Assembly (NCBI GenBank): GCA_951799425.1 | Contig: OX637391.1 | Coordinates: 11,480,551-11,544,550 of the forward strand | Source of the DNA: Ilex aquifolium | Taxonomy: Eukaryota; Streptophyta; Magnoliopsida; Aquifoliales; Aquifoliaceae | Length of the DNA stretch: 64,000 nucleotides | Reading direction: 5' to 3' | Shown here: piece by piece, positions 22,101 through 31,092 of the stretch | How the letters are laid out: each line of letters begins with the position of its first letter | Position numbering within the stretch: the first letter of the stretch is position 1 | The notes under the pieces: generated by a model | What the model was told of the DNA's origin: nothing | Databases searched by the model: none | What the model saw: only the letters and a program-made list of their open reading frames with translations | Made by a program: the position numbers and the translations under genes

Positions 22101-25100
22101 ATTTTATTGATTTATCGCTTATATAAAGCAATATTGGGTAGTAATTCCCAAAAAAAGTACATTGAATGTTGGGTGATAATCCCCGAAAATAAAATCAAGC
22201 CCCTACTTCCACTATTTTGATGCTCTCAAAGTGTCATTGATAGTACCTCTTTAAGTGCTCCGCATTCCATGGATGGAGTAATACTTTCCCATCAGAACTC
22301 TGGATCTTGTAGGTACCTGGCCTCACCACCTCTGTTATGAGATAGGGTCCTTCCCAATTCGGTCCTAGCTTCCCTTCGCGTGAATCTTTTGTGGCGAGGA
22401 TAACTTTCTTGAGGACCACGTCCCCTGGTTGGAAGGAACGAGGCTTCACCCTCGAATTGTAGTACTTTGTCATGCGTCGTTTGTACTCCGCGTTGCGGAC
22501 CATAGCCATTTCCCTTGCCTCCTCCACTAAGTCGAGGTTGATGCGGAGTCCCTCCTCGTTGTTGATGGGGTCATGTTGTTGGACTCGTAGGGAGTGCACT
22601 CCTATCTCCACAGGAATGACTGCCTCAGTTCCAAAGGCTAGGGAGAAAGGAGTTTCCCCAGTAGGAGCTCTTGGCGTGGTTCGATATGCCCACAGCACTC
22701 CCGGGAGCTCGTCAACCCAAAGACCCTTTGCTCTTTCGAGCCTTGTCTTCAAGTTGCGCAGCACGGTTCTCACCATGACTTCTGCTTGCCCATTTGATTG
22801 AGGATGTGCTGGACTGGAGTGAGGTTGTTTTATTTGGAGGTCGGAACAGAAAGAGTTCAGCAACTTGTTGTCGAACTGTTTGGCGTTATCACTTATCAAT
22901 GCATGGGGAATCCCGAATCGACATACCAGACTCTTCCAGATAAAATCTTTGACCTTTACATCTGTGATTCTTGCTAAGGGTTCTGCCTCTGCCCATTTGG
23001 TGAAGTAGTCGATTGCTACTACCACGAATTTACACTGTCCTTTGCCGAGGGGCAGAGGGCCTAGGATGTCGATGCCCCACTTGGAGAAAGGCCACGGGCT
23101 TAAGATGGTTGTTAGCTCTTCTGGTGGTTGTCTGGGCACAGTTGCAAATCGTTGACATTTGTCACACTTTTTGGAGAATTCTTGAGCGTCCCTTACCATT
23201 GTAGGCCAAAAGTAGCCTTGCCTGAGTGCCTTGTGGGCAAGGGAGCGCCCTCCAGAATGATTCCCACATATTCCCTCGTGGATCTCTCGCAGTGCATAAT
23301 GAGCCTCCTCGGGTGATAGACACCGCAGCAAAGGTAAGGAATAACCTTTCTTGTATAGAGTGTCCTGGAGGATGGTAAACTTGGAGGCTCTCACCCTCAG
23401 TTTTCTAGCTTCTAGGGCATCATCTGGCAGCACATCTTCTTGGAGGTATGCCCTTATTGGGGTCATCCAATTTGATTCGGCCGATGTACAGTTGATGTTT
23501 TCAGCCTCCATGTCCAACTTGCTTGGCTCGAGCTGATGACCAATGAATGCTGGTTCTCCTGGTGGGACTTCCATGGATGAGGCAAGCCTTGCAAGTGCAT
23601 CCGCGGCCATGTTGTCTTCCCTGTGAATGTGGCTTATCTCGAAGTAGTGGAACTTTGTGATGATGTTCTTTGTCATGCCAAGGTACTCTTGCATCCTGGC
23701 TCCTTTGGCTTCGAACTCCCCGTTCACTTGATTGACTATCAGTTGGGAGTCGTTGTACGTGGAGAGGTGCTGGGCTTCCATTTCAACTGCTAATCTTAGT
23801 CCTGAGAGGAGGGCTTCGTACTCTGCCTCGTTGTTTGAAACAGCGAAATGGAGCTTTACTGCATATTTGATGGTGGTGCCATCTGGACTGATCAGGATCA
23901 GTCCCGCTCCTCCTCCACCACTGGTTGAGGAACCATCTACGTAAAGCTTCCACAGCAAAGGAGAGGAGGTTCTATAAGCTAGAGTGGACGACTGGGCTTC
24001 TGGTAAAGCATCCTGGACGCCAGAGGAAGCAAACTGGGCGCCAGAGGGAGCAGCCTGGGCGCCTGGGGAGGAGTCCTGAGCGCCTGAGGGAGCAGCCTGG
24101 GCGCCTGGGGGAGCAAACTGGGCGCCAGAGGGAGCAGCCTGGGCGCCTGGGGAGGAGTCCTGAGCGCCTGAGGGAGCAGCCTGGGCGCCTGGGGTGGAGT
24201 GCTGAGCGCCTAAGGGAGCAGCCTGGGCGCCTGGGGTGGAGTGCTGAGCGCATGAGGGAGCAGCCTGGGCGCCTGGGGTGGAGTGCTGAGCGCCTAAGGG
24301 AGCAGCTTGGGCGCCTGGGGAGGAGTCTTGAGCGCCTGAGGGAGCAGCCTGGGCGCCAGGGGAGGAGTCCTGGGCGCCTTGGGAGTCTCTATTATGGCTT
24401 TGGTTATCTTTGCTGAGCATATGGGTATCCTTGCAGTTCCCTTCTTCCTTTGGTGTAAGCTCAGCAATGAAATCCGCCAAAGCTTGTGCTTTGATGGCTG
24501 TCCTTGGTTGGTACTGAATGTCGAACTCGCCCAGCTCCACTGCCCATTTGAGAAGTCTACCGGATACGTCCGGCTTTCCCAGGACCCTTTTTAGGGGTTG
24601 GTCTGTGGTGACCACTATGCAGTGACTCTGAAAGTAGTGCCGCAGCCGTCTCGCCGTCGTGACAAGAGCGAGTGCGAGTTTTTCTAGTTCCGAATATCTG
24701 ATCTCTGCCCCCCGGTATGCCCTGCTCACGTAATAAATTGGCCTCTGCACTCCATTATCATTCCTGACAAGCACAGAACTTACTGCTGATGAAGAGGCAG
24801 AAAGATATAGGTGAAGAACTTCTCCTGGAGTGGCATGTGACAGGAGGGGAGGTGTGGCCAGGTAAGCCTTGAGCCTTTGGAAAGCCTCCTCAGCCTCAGG
24901 TTCCCATTCAAATGCCTTTCGGAGAATCTTAAAGAAGGGGAGACATTTGTCTGCAGACTTGGAGACGAACCTATTGAGTGCTGCGATTCTCCCATTAAGG
25001 CGCTGGAGCTCCTTGGTTGAGGAGGGTGACTTCATATCAAGGATAGCCTTGATCTTGTCAGGATTCGCCTCAATCCCTCTCTGGTTGACCATGAAGCCCA

Positions 25101-28100
25101 AGAATTTGCCTGACCCTACGCCAAAGGCGCACTTCTCAGGATTGAGCTTCATGTGATAGGACCTTAGGACATTAAAAGTTTCCTGAAGGTGATCAACGTG
25201 GTCCGCTGCTGCGAGGCTTTTCACCAGCATGTCATCCACGTATACCTCCATTGTTCGCCCAATCTGAGACTGGAACATCTTATTCACCAGCCGTTGGTAG
25301 GTTGCTCCTGCGTTCTTCAGTCCGAATGGCATGACCCTGTAACAGTATGTCCCTTTTGGAGTGATGAATGACGTCTTCTCCTGGTCTGGAGGGTGCATGC
25401 TAATTTGGTTATATCCAGAATACGCATCCAGGAAAGTGAGCAACTCATGTCCTGCGGTGGCGTCGATGAGGAGGTCGATTCTCGGCAGCGGGTAGCTATC
25501 TTTCGGGCATGCCTTGTTGAGTTCTGTGAAGTCGACGCAGAGGCGCCACTTCCCATTGGTTTTGGTGACCATTACCACATTGGAGAGCCACTCAGGATAT
25601 GCCACTTCTCTGACGGCCCCGTTGTCTATCAGTTTTCCCACTTCCTTATCCATAGCTTGGGCCCTTTCAGTGGAGGCGCCCCTTAGCTTTTGGCGAACAG
25701 GCTTGTGGTGTGGGTCAACATTAAGGCGGTGCGTGGCCACTTCTGGGTTGATGCCCTCAATATCTGCATGTGACCATGCAAAGACGTCCATGTTGTGTTT
25801 CAAAAAGTCCATCAGCGGGCCAACTAGATCTCCAGAAATAGAAGAGCCAAGATATATTTTTCTGTCTGGGTGCTCTTCATCCAAGACTACAGGAGTAAGC
25901 TCCTCCACCGGTTTTCCTCTTTCTGTGGTGGAATCATCCCTTGGGTCAAGGACTTCCACCTGCAACGTTTCTTGGGGCTTTCTGGCCTTCATAGAGGAGA
26001 CATAGCATTCCCTTGCTACTACCTGGTCTCCCTTGACCTCTCCGACTCCATTTGGTGTTGGAAAGCGGAGGATGAGATGATAGGTAGAGGGCACAACTCT
26101 TAATGTGTTTAGAGCAGGTCGCCCCAGTATGATGTTGTAGGCTAATGGGCAATCTATCACCAGGAAATTGACCATAACTGTGGAGCTTCGAGGTGCTGCT
26201 CCGGCTGTGACTGGGAGAGTAACGGACCCAAGGGGATATACCTTATCCCCTGAGAATCCAATGAGGGGAGACCTAATAGGCTGCAGTCTCTCCCTGCCCA
26301 GGTTGAGCTTGTCATAAGCCTCTGCGAATAGGATATCTGCAGAGCTGCCACTATCCACCAGGATCCTGCGCACCTGAAAATTGGCCACTGTCATGGTGAG
26401 CACCAAGGGGTCATCATGGGGGTGCTGGATTCCCTCAAGGTCCTTATCTGAGAAAGATATGACCTCACTGTCGCCCTGCTTCGGCACCTTGGATGGGCGT
26501 GTCTCGTCGAAATGCCTTGCTTTTCTGGCGTGGGCCTTCACTGCAGAAAATGACTCTCCACCTCCTGCTAGTCCTCCAGAGATGGTGTGGATCTCTCCGA
26601 TGGGCTGCTGATCTTCTTGGTTGCGAGGTGGAGGCGGTGCTTGTCCTCTTCCGGCTACATACTGGCGAAGGTGTCCACGTTGGATGAGGTCCTCAATTTG
26701 CCTTCTAAGGTCATAACAATCGTCGGTGTCATGACCATGGTCGCGGTGGAAGCGACAGTACTTGCTGGGGTTCCTGCGGTTTGGGGGAGATTTCATCCTC
26801 CCAGGCCACTTTACTGCGAGGTCCTCCTGGATCTGGCATAGGATGTGCCCGACTGCGGCGTTGAGGGGAGTAAAGGCTTGTCGGTCCCTCTGCGGAGCAG
26901 GACCAAGTCGGTCCCTCTGAGGAGCAGGACCTAGTCGGTCCCTGATAGGTACCCTTTCTGTCCTGCTGTGCTTATTGCTAGTCTCCTTCCTGTCGTCTCT
27001 GTCTCTTTCCTTTCTCTTCTCTCCTGTTCTGGATGTCTCCCCTCGTCTGGCCCTTGTGATGTCTTCTGCATTCATGTACTTTTGGGCTTTGGCTAGTAGC
27101 TCCGGCATGCTCCTTGGTGGTCGCTTCATCACTGAAAATAGGAAGCTTGAAGAGCGGAGGCCTCCCAAGAATGCAGTCATGGACACCTTGTCATCGGGTT
27201 CTTCTACCTGAAGGACCTCCTCGTTGAAACGAGTGAGGTAGCTCCTCAGGCTTTCGTCCTTGTCCTGCTTTATGCTGAGCAGGTGAGTGACGGGCTTCTG
27301 GTGGCGGCGCCCCCCAATGAAGTGTGACACAAACGACCTGCTCAACTCAGCAAATGAGGATATAGAGGCCGGAGCGAGCTTGGCAAACCACTGTCGAGCA
27401 GATCCCTTCAAAGTGGTTGGGAATGCTCTGCACATGATTTCGTCGGGGACACTGTGCAGCTGCATTAGGGTCTTGTAAGTCTCCAGATGGTCCAATGGAT
27501 CTTTCTTCCCGTCAAAGGTCTCTACCGACGGCATTTTGAACTTCTGAGGGAGGGGATAGTTCGCCACGTCAGGCTTGAATGGGGTGTCTGTACGCCTTAC
27601 CAGATAATCTACTGTCTCTGGTCCCTGTGCCTTCATGGCGTTGAAGACATCACCCAATTGATTTTGTACCTCCTTGATTTTCTCATCCCAGTGGTTGGGT
27701 GCTCCTCTGGAATGGTCATGGAAATGACTCCCATGCTCCATGCTTTGGTTCTCGCCCTCATCCTCTTGGAGATGGGGGTCCTCGCCATGGGAAGCAGGAG
27801 GAGGGTGAGGGACTCCCTCATGCTGGGCTCCCCTGTGTGGGGCATCCAGAGGGGCTCCAAAGGGGGCGCCCAGCCCTGCATGGGGGCCTAGGTGTGGAGC
27901 ACCAGGGTGTGGAGCTCCTTGGTGTCCATGGCGTGGAGCTCCTTGGGGTCCTCCATGGTGCGCACCACCAAGCTGTGCTCCACCTTGTCCAGTGAGCATA
28001 AGTTGCAGTATCTGCTGATTTTGGGCTACCAGCTGCTGCATGGTCTCCAGCATTTGCAGTGGATTGAGAGCTGGAGCATTTGGGACAGGGTTGATGGGTG

Positions 28101-30687
28101 GAGGAGCAATCTCCTCCCCTCGTGGAGGATTGCCTTCAGGTTGATTCATGGATCTGGTAGTGATCGTCATTGGCTTAGGAGATGAAAATTTTGGAGTAAG
28201 AAGTTTTGTCGCTTCCCACAGACGGCGCCAAACTGATGATGCACAAAAATGGCTTTGCACACCACCTGTTAAGTGTAATTAATAAATGCAGTAAAACAAT
28301 AGAGAATAGGAAGATGTAGAATTTATAGTGGTTCGGTCAACGTGACCTACGTCCACTCTTGAATGGCTTTGGTTGCCGGGGAGCTTTTATTAACTCAAGG
28401 GAGCGGGGAGCAGAGTTTACAAGCTTTGAGAGAGAAGAGGGAGAGTCGTGCTCAGGTAAGTGTCCTCCCTCCCAAGTGTTGGTGGGGCTTACAATTTATA
28501 GGGGTCCCCTAACAGGTTGGGCTACTCTTCAGCAACTTAGCAAGCGTTTCGGTGGAGCTCACGACTTATCCTCAACGGACGAGGTGGTTGAGGAGCTTCC
28601 ATGAGATGCGGTCAAAGATAAGGTGAGGGTGGACCATTTCCTTCTACTGTGCAGGTGATGCTCCTCTGCTCTCCCTTTGATGACGTGGCTAGGCATGGAG
28701 CCTGATTGGGCTTGGTGGATCTTAAATGAAGTTGGGCTCCTCAGATGGAGATTTGGGCTTTTATATAGATTGGGCCATTTGGGCTTGACCCATCAAATCT
28801 AACGAGAAGTCTCCGATGGATTTATTTTTAATTCTTTTTTTCAGTTAAAAGCCGAACGGCAAGTTTTGAAAAATCGTCCAATTTACCGATTTTATTCAAA
28901 ATCGGCTAATTTAACAGTTTACAACCGGTTCAATTACTTGGATGATTCAATTAATAAATCGGACTGGTCTAAGGTCCGATTCTGATAACATTGCTCTCAA
29001 CTATTTCAATCGATTCAATTTTTGGTCAACACTAATTAGTTTCTCACATTATTCCTTTGCTGGTATTAATTGATTTACACCGTCAAATCCAAAGGACTGC
29101 TTAATTTTGAATAGAAAATGACATTTTCCTCCCTATTATGTTAATTTGTTTCATATTTTGTCAACGTGTGGTTTCTTGTCTTTTAAATTTAATAGTTAAT
29201 CGACCAACCTTGTTTCTACTCTGTTAATATTTTATGCAACAATAATACCCCGCCATCATTAAAATGTGCTATTAATAATCAATTTTAAAATATTATTGAC
29301 ACATGATTTTTGTAATGTTTTATAATTAAATGATGATATTACGTGTTAATAATTACATAGTATCATTGGTGTAGGGGATGTTTTTGCGGGCCCACCATTT
29401 TTTATTTTGAATTCAAATCCCCTGTGGTACATTTTGTCTCCATTCTCTTTAATGGAATGTCAACCACCGTGTATTGATTGAGGTCTATTCAATATCAATG
29501 GATTTTTTTTGAATGGAAAATACAATTTAAATAAAATTTAAAAATTTAAATTTAAATATATATTATTTATTGGATGAGTGTTGGGTGAGTAATTCTCACT
29601 GTAAAAGTTACTAAGACTCACTCAAATAAAGAATAATATGAATTTGAATTACAACTTTTTGAATTTCATTTGATTTTATGACATTGCTCTTCTTGAATTA
29701 CAGTACGTGATCGAAGATGGAGTGAATGATAATATCGGATTCAATTCAGGTTGAAATACAACCCCATTTTTAAATCCGAGTTCAACCCAAATTTAATCAA
29801 AAGTTAATTAATCCGAATTGAAAATTTCAATATGGGCAATGCTTCAAAGCGAAATTTGAATTGAGCCTGAGGTTGGACTTGTGTTCATACCAACCCACCC
29901 AGTTCCCTCGAATGGCCCCTACTCACTAAGCTTATTGTTACATGTTATGATTTATTGTGTTGATTTGAAACAGGAATACACCGACAAGATAACAGATGAT
30001 CAGAAAACCAGAATATGCAATTACATAGACTGCACCATTCTCTCTCCTCAACTCCTCATGCATGCAGTGCAAAACCCTAGAATGCCATTGAGGTTCGTAG
30101 TCCAAGCCATGTTCGTCGAGCAGCTCAACACCCGCCGCTCCATCTTCTCCGCCGCCGATCACCACAACCAAATCCGCAAGCACCAAAGCAAAAACGCCGC
30201 CACCCTCGGTGCAATTATCCAACGCGACGCAGCGCTTCGTCAGGTGGCCCAACTCAAGTCCGCCATGGACGCCACCAGCTCTAGAATCCAAACCTTGGAG
30301 GCTGAGCTAAGTGGCATGAGAAAGCTCTTCACCGAGTCGGAAAATCATAGAAATTCAGTTCTAGACTCAGGTCGGTCTGCGAGTTTTCGTCTTAGCTCGG
30401 AGAAAATGGTAGAAAGAGAACAAAGAGGATCGGCAAGCTTTCGGATAGTTACTAGGAGAGAGAGAGCTGGGGGTTCGTCTTCGTCGGAAGGGTCTGGTGA
30501 TGGGAGTCCGAGGATTGAGAAGGGCTTTCGGAGAAGATTGATGAGTGGATTAAAGAGTGCACTTAGGGTTTCGAGTTCAGCATCTAAGAAGAATTCTGAT
30601 CGCAAGGTTGATGGTGATGGAGATGGAGATGAAAGTGGAAAGAGAGATGTTATTGTGATAAAAAAGGACAAACCTTTTCATCGCTGA
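16168..30687 (+). CDS. BTB/POZ-NPH3 family protein, four exons, E2 in intron 3
   Basis: Exons 16168-16313, 16399-16468, 17068-17586 and 29974-30687 give 482 aa plus TGA; every junction is GT-AG and keeps frame. Residues 1-48 are a Ser/Pro/acidic leader. A BTB fold follows (TDVVVHV, SSSFHLHKDPLAS, about 57-150), then an NPH3 region across exons 3-4 (YALIVFRSCLSLLPEAE; RICNYIDCTILSPQLLMHAV; PLRFVVQAMFVEQL), a coiled coil (RIQTLEAELSGM) and a basic C-terminus rich in Ser and Asp. NPH3 proteins are substrate adaptors of CUL3 ubiquitin ligases and act in phototropism or auxin transport near the plasma membrane. This one is shorter than the usual ~600 aa and reminds me of the At3g49900-type subgroup; that is inference. 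The gene is open and undamaged although intron 3 is 12.4 kb, of which 11.1 kb is E2. Whether it is correctly spliced is unknown. Confidence 0.85.
16597..16644. repeat. Perfect 22-bp inverted repeat in intron 2
   Basis: Arms 16597-16618 and 16623-16644 are exact reverse complements (CCATAAAATTTG... and ...CAAATTTTATGG) around a 4-nt loop TAAG. It could be a MITE remnant or a small structural hairpin in the pre-mRNA. Confidence 0.9.
17686..18247 (-). repeat. E2 3' LTR
   Basis: 562 bp. In element orientation it begins TGATGGGTCAAGCCC and ends GTGCATCATCA. A TATA-type signal (TATATAAAA on the - strand, 18219-18211) lies near its start. It looks identical to 28234-28795. Confidence 0.95.
18248..18725. 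promoter_or_regulatory. E2 polypurine tract and aORF2 promoter/5' UTR
   Basis: On the - strand GGCATTGGGGGGCAAA (18263-18248) abuts the 3' LTR and is the polypurine tract for plus-strand priming. On the + strand GGTTATAAATG (about 18468-18478) is a TATA-like box about 250 bp before the aORF2 start codon and after AAAACCCTAGG. A run of direct repeats around CTTGAAGACCCA/CTTGAA(AG)ACC (18507-18560) lies in the presumed 5' UTR. Confidence 0.6.
18726..21971 (+). CDS. aORF2: complete four-exon antisense ORF of E2 (995 aa)
   Basis: Exons 18726-20355, 20430-20573, 20651-21138 and 21246-21971; introns of 74, 77 and 107 nt, all GT...AG, total 2,988 nt in frame. Residues 1-~350 are a low-complexity Gly/Ser/Ala/Leu region with repeated LGS(S/C)LGA-like blocks. 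The aORF domain follows: EAGLRFPMSSPICRILHYF, PGRLAPNGWRVLLGFLALW and SCFFFVGGEW. Exon 3 is Ser/Pro-rich; exon 4 is a long coiled coil with a 28-aa unit repeated three times, ending in an acidic tail (DDVEDDEEEVEDD). A basic patch (RPRKKKCKSK) before the domain could be a nuclear signal. Same family as aORF1a/1b and aORF4; function unknown. It is transcribed towards gag-pol and in host-gene sense. Confidence 0.82.
20648..20773 (+). repeat. 63-bp tandem duplication over the aORF2 exon 3 acceptor
   Basis: Two copies beginning CAGCAAGTAAACGGGT at 20648 and 20711, differing at few positions. The first copy contains the CAG acceptor of intron 2; the second repeats it 63 nt downstream in frame, giving a possible alternative acceptor that would omit 21 residues. 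Confidence 0.85.
21399..21650 (+). repeat. 84-bp tandem repeat (3 copies) in the aORF2 coiled coil
   Basis: Units start at 21399, 21483 and 21567 and are almost identical, each encoding 28 residues including LSATHEREALRDGELVETRK. Four heptads per unit keep the coiled-coil register. A diverged fourth unit begins at 21651. Confidence 0.95.
21972..22233. terminator. Convergent 3' ends of aORF2 and E2 gag-pol
   Basis: Only 262 bp separate the two stop codons. A T-run (21990-22011) and AATGAAATGCAAAA (22061) could serve 3' processing of aORF2; on the - strand TTTATATAAGCGATAAATC and similar A/T signals lie near 22110-22125. Transcripts of both strands probably overlap here. Confidence 0.45.
22234..28170 (-). 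CDS. E2 gag-pol polyprotein, uninterrupted
   Basis: I chose the Met at 28170 (MTITTRSMNQ); the open frame runs back to 28260 but that part lies over the PBS and LTR. 1,978 codons, no stop. Gag with Gly/His/Pro-rich start, a gag core and a C..H..H..C knuckle (YCRFHRDHGHDTDDC); protease DSG at 26355-26347; RT with YVDDM at 25243-25229; native RNase H degenerate (SAS in place of DAS); a GAQ-repeat linker; archaeal-type RNase H with D (YVDGSS), E (NNEAEYEA), D (NDSQ) and D (AADALA); integrase HHCC (about 23275-23160) and DDE residues (GIDILG near 23065, SDN near 22890, GQAEV near 22785). All catalytic residues I can see are present. Gag, PR, RT, RNase H and IN in one frame suggests control by proteolysis rather than by frameshift. 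Confidence 0.95.
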   Translation of the reverse strand: MTITTRSMNQPEGNPPRGEEIAPPPINPVPNAPALNPLQMLETMQQLVAQNQQILQLMLTGQGGAQLGGAHHGGPQGAPRHGHQGAPHPGAPHLGPHAGLGAPFGAPLDAPHRGAQHEGVPHPPPASHGEDPHLQEDEGENQSMEHGSHFHDHSRGAPNHWDEKIKEVQNQLGDVFNAMKAQGPETVDYLVRRTDTPFKPDVANYPLPQKFKMPSVETFDGKKDPLDHLETYKTLMQLHSVPDEIMCRAFPTTLKGSARQWFAKLAPASISSFAELSRSFVSHFIGGRRHQKPVTHLLSIKQDKDESLRSYLTRFNEEVLQVEEPDDKVSMTAFLGGLRSSSFLFSVMKRPPRSMPELLAKAQKYMNAEDITRARRGETSRTGEKRKERDRDDRKETSNKHSRTERVPIRDRLGPAPQRDRLGPAPQRDRQAFTPLNAAVGHILCQIQEDLAVKWPGRMKSPPNRRNPSKYCRFHRDHGHDTDDCYDLRRQIEDLIQRGHLRQYVAGRGQAPPPPRNQEDQQPIGEIHTISGGLAGGGESFSAVKAHARKARHFDETRPSKVPKQGDSEVISFSDKDLEGIQHPHDDPLVLTMTVANFQVRRILVDSGSSADILFAEAYDKLNLGRERLQPIRSPLIGFSGDKVYPLGSVTLPVTAGAAPRSSTVMVNFLVIDCPLAYNIILGRPALNTLRVVPSTYHLILRFPTPNGVGEVKGDQVVARECYVSSMKARKPQETLQVEVLDPRDDSTTERGKPVEELTPVVLDEEHPDRKIYLGSSISGDLVGPLMDFLKHNMDVFAWSHADIEGINPEVATHRLNVDPHHKPVRQKLRGASTERAQAMDKEVGKLIDNGAVREVAYPEWLSNVVMVTKTNGKWRLCVDFTELNKACPKDSYPLPRIDLLIDATAGHELLTFLDAYSGYNQISMHPPDQEKTSFITPKGTYCYRVMPFGLKNAGATYQRLVNKMFQSQIGRTMEVYVDDMLVKSLAAADHVDHLQETFNVLRSYHMKLNPEKCAFGVGSGKFLGFMVNQRGIEANPDKIKAILDMKSPSSTKELQRLNGRIAALNRFVSKSADKCLPFFKILRKAFEWEPEAEEAFQRLKAYLATPPLLSHATPGEVLHLYLSASSSAVSSVLVRNDNGVQRPIYYVSRAYRGAEIRYSELEKLALALVTTARRLRHYFQSHCIVVTTDQPLKRVLGKPDVSGRLLKWAVELGEFDIQYQPRTAIKAQALADFIAELTPKEEGNCKDTHMLSKDNQSHNRDSQGAQDSSPGAQAAPSGAQDSSPGAQAAPLGAQHSTPGAQAAPSCAQHSTPGAQAAPLGAQHSTPGAQAAPSGAQDSSPGAQAAPSGAQFAPPGAQAAPSGAQDSSPGAQAAPSGAQFASSGVQDALPEAQSSTLAYRTSSPLLWKLYVDGSSTSGGGGAGLILISPDGTTIKYAVKLHFAVSNNEAEYEALLSGLRLAVEMEAQHLSTYNDSQLIVNQVNGEFEAKGARMQEYLGMTKNIITKFHYFEISHIHREDNMAADALARLASSMEVPPGEPAFIGHQLEPSKLDMEAENINCTSAESNWMTPIRAYLQEDVLPDDALEARKLRVRASKFTILQDTLYKKGYSLPLLRCLSPEEAHYALREIHEGICGNHSGGRSLAHKALRQGYFWPTMVRDAQEFSKKCDKCQRFATVPRQPPEELTTILSPWPFSKWGIDILGPLPLGKGQCKFVVVAIDYFTKWAEAEPLARITDVKVKDFIWKSLVCRFGIPHALISDNAKQFDNKLLNSFCSDLQIKQPHSSPAHPQSNGQAEVMVRTVLRNLKTRLERAKGLWVDELPGVLWAYRTTPRAPTGETPFSLAFGTEAVIPVEIGVHSLRVQQHDPINNEEGLRINLDLVEEAREMAMVRNAEYKRRMTKYYNSRVKPRSFQPGDVVLKKVILATKDSREGKLGPNWEGPYLITEVVRPGTYKIQSSDGKVLLHPWNAEHLKRYYQ
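23996..24385 (-). repeat. 42-bp coding minisatellite in E2 pol (GAQ repeats)
   Basis: About nine copies of a 14-residue unit of type GAQDSSPGAQAAPS between the RT/degenerate RNase H and the second RNase H. The unit keeps the frame and encodes a flexible Pro/Ala/Gln linker absent from E1 and E4 at the same place. Repeats are similar enough that slippage or unequal exchange must be recent. Confidence 0.95.
28212..28230 (-). other. E2 primer binding site
   Basis: On the - strand TGGCGCCGTCTGTGGGAAG, 3 nt from the end of the 5' LTR. The 18-mer is the same as in E1 and E4. Confidence 0.85.
28234..28795 (-). repeat. E2 5' LTR
   Basis: 562 bp, the upstream LTR in element orientation, directly followed on the + strand by the target duplication AATCT. 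It looks identical to 17686-18247, which points to very recent insertion. Confidence 0.95.
28801..29973 (+). other. Remainder of host intron 3
   Basis: AT-rich, no coding signal. With E2 and one target copy removed, intron 3 would be about 1.27 kb (17587-17685 plus 28801-29973 and one AATCT). The acceptor TTTGAAACAG ends at 29973. Confidence 0.8.
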
Positions 30688-30766
30688 CTCTAGCTCAATG
30701 GTATAAACTTTTTATCCTTTGTTTTTTTTTTTTTTTTTTTAACATTATGATTGATTCAATTAAGCC

Positions 30767-30967
30767 CCGTTTGGTAACGTTTTCGTTTTTCGTTTTTTTT
30801 TTATTTTTAGAGTAAACAAGAAAAAAAAACTCGTTTGGTAACCGATTTTGTTTTTTTTTTCTGCCACCGTTTTGTAAACGAGGGGCGATTTTCAAAAACC
30901 AAAAAAAGTTGTTTTTGGTTTTCGTTTTTCGTTTTTGAAAAACGAAAAACAAAAACGTTACCATTTT
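30767..30967. mobile_element. MITE-like element with long inverted repeats
   Basis: Left arm GTTTGGTAACGTTTTCGTTT and onward mirrors the right arm ending AAAACGTTACCA near 30962. The interior repeats CGTTTGGTAACCG (30832-30844). The GTTTGGTAACG arms are common in small plant DNA elements. No clear target duplication was found, so the family is open. It lies 80 bp behind the NPH3-like stop codon and may contribute to the 3' UTR. Confidence 0.5.
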
Positions 30968-31092
30968 ATTTTGCGTTTCTGTTCTTTTGGTATTCGGGTA
31001 TGTTTTATTTCTCTAAACTTAATCGCCCATATAATAATATACATATACAAAAATACAAGTATATTATGCATACTAATATACATATACAAAAA

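Larger units (their letters stand above)
17686..28795 (-). mobile_element. Ty3/gypsy Tat-lineage LTR retrotransposon E2, intact, in intron 3
   Basis: 11,110 bp, bounded by 562-bp LTRs and a perfect 5-bp target duplication AATCT (17681-17685 and 28796-28800). The LTRs show no difference that I can find by eye. The - strand carries PBS, an uninterrupted gag-pol and the polypurine tract; the + strand carries a complete spliced aORF. Nothing looks broken, so E2 is a candidate for an active or very recently active copy. It lies antisense to the host gene, so the host pre-mRNA contains antisense gag-pol and sense aORF. Confidence 0.95.
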
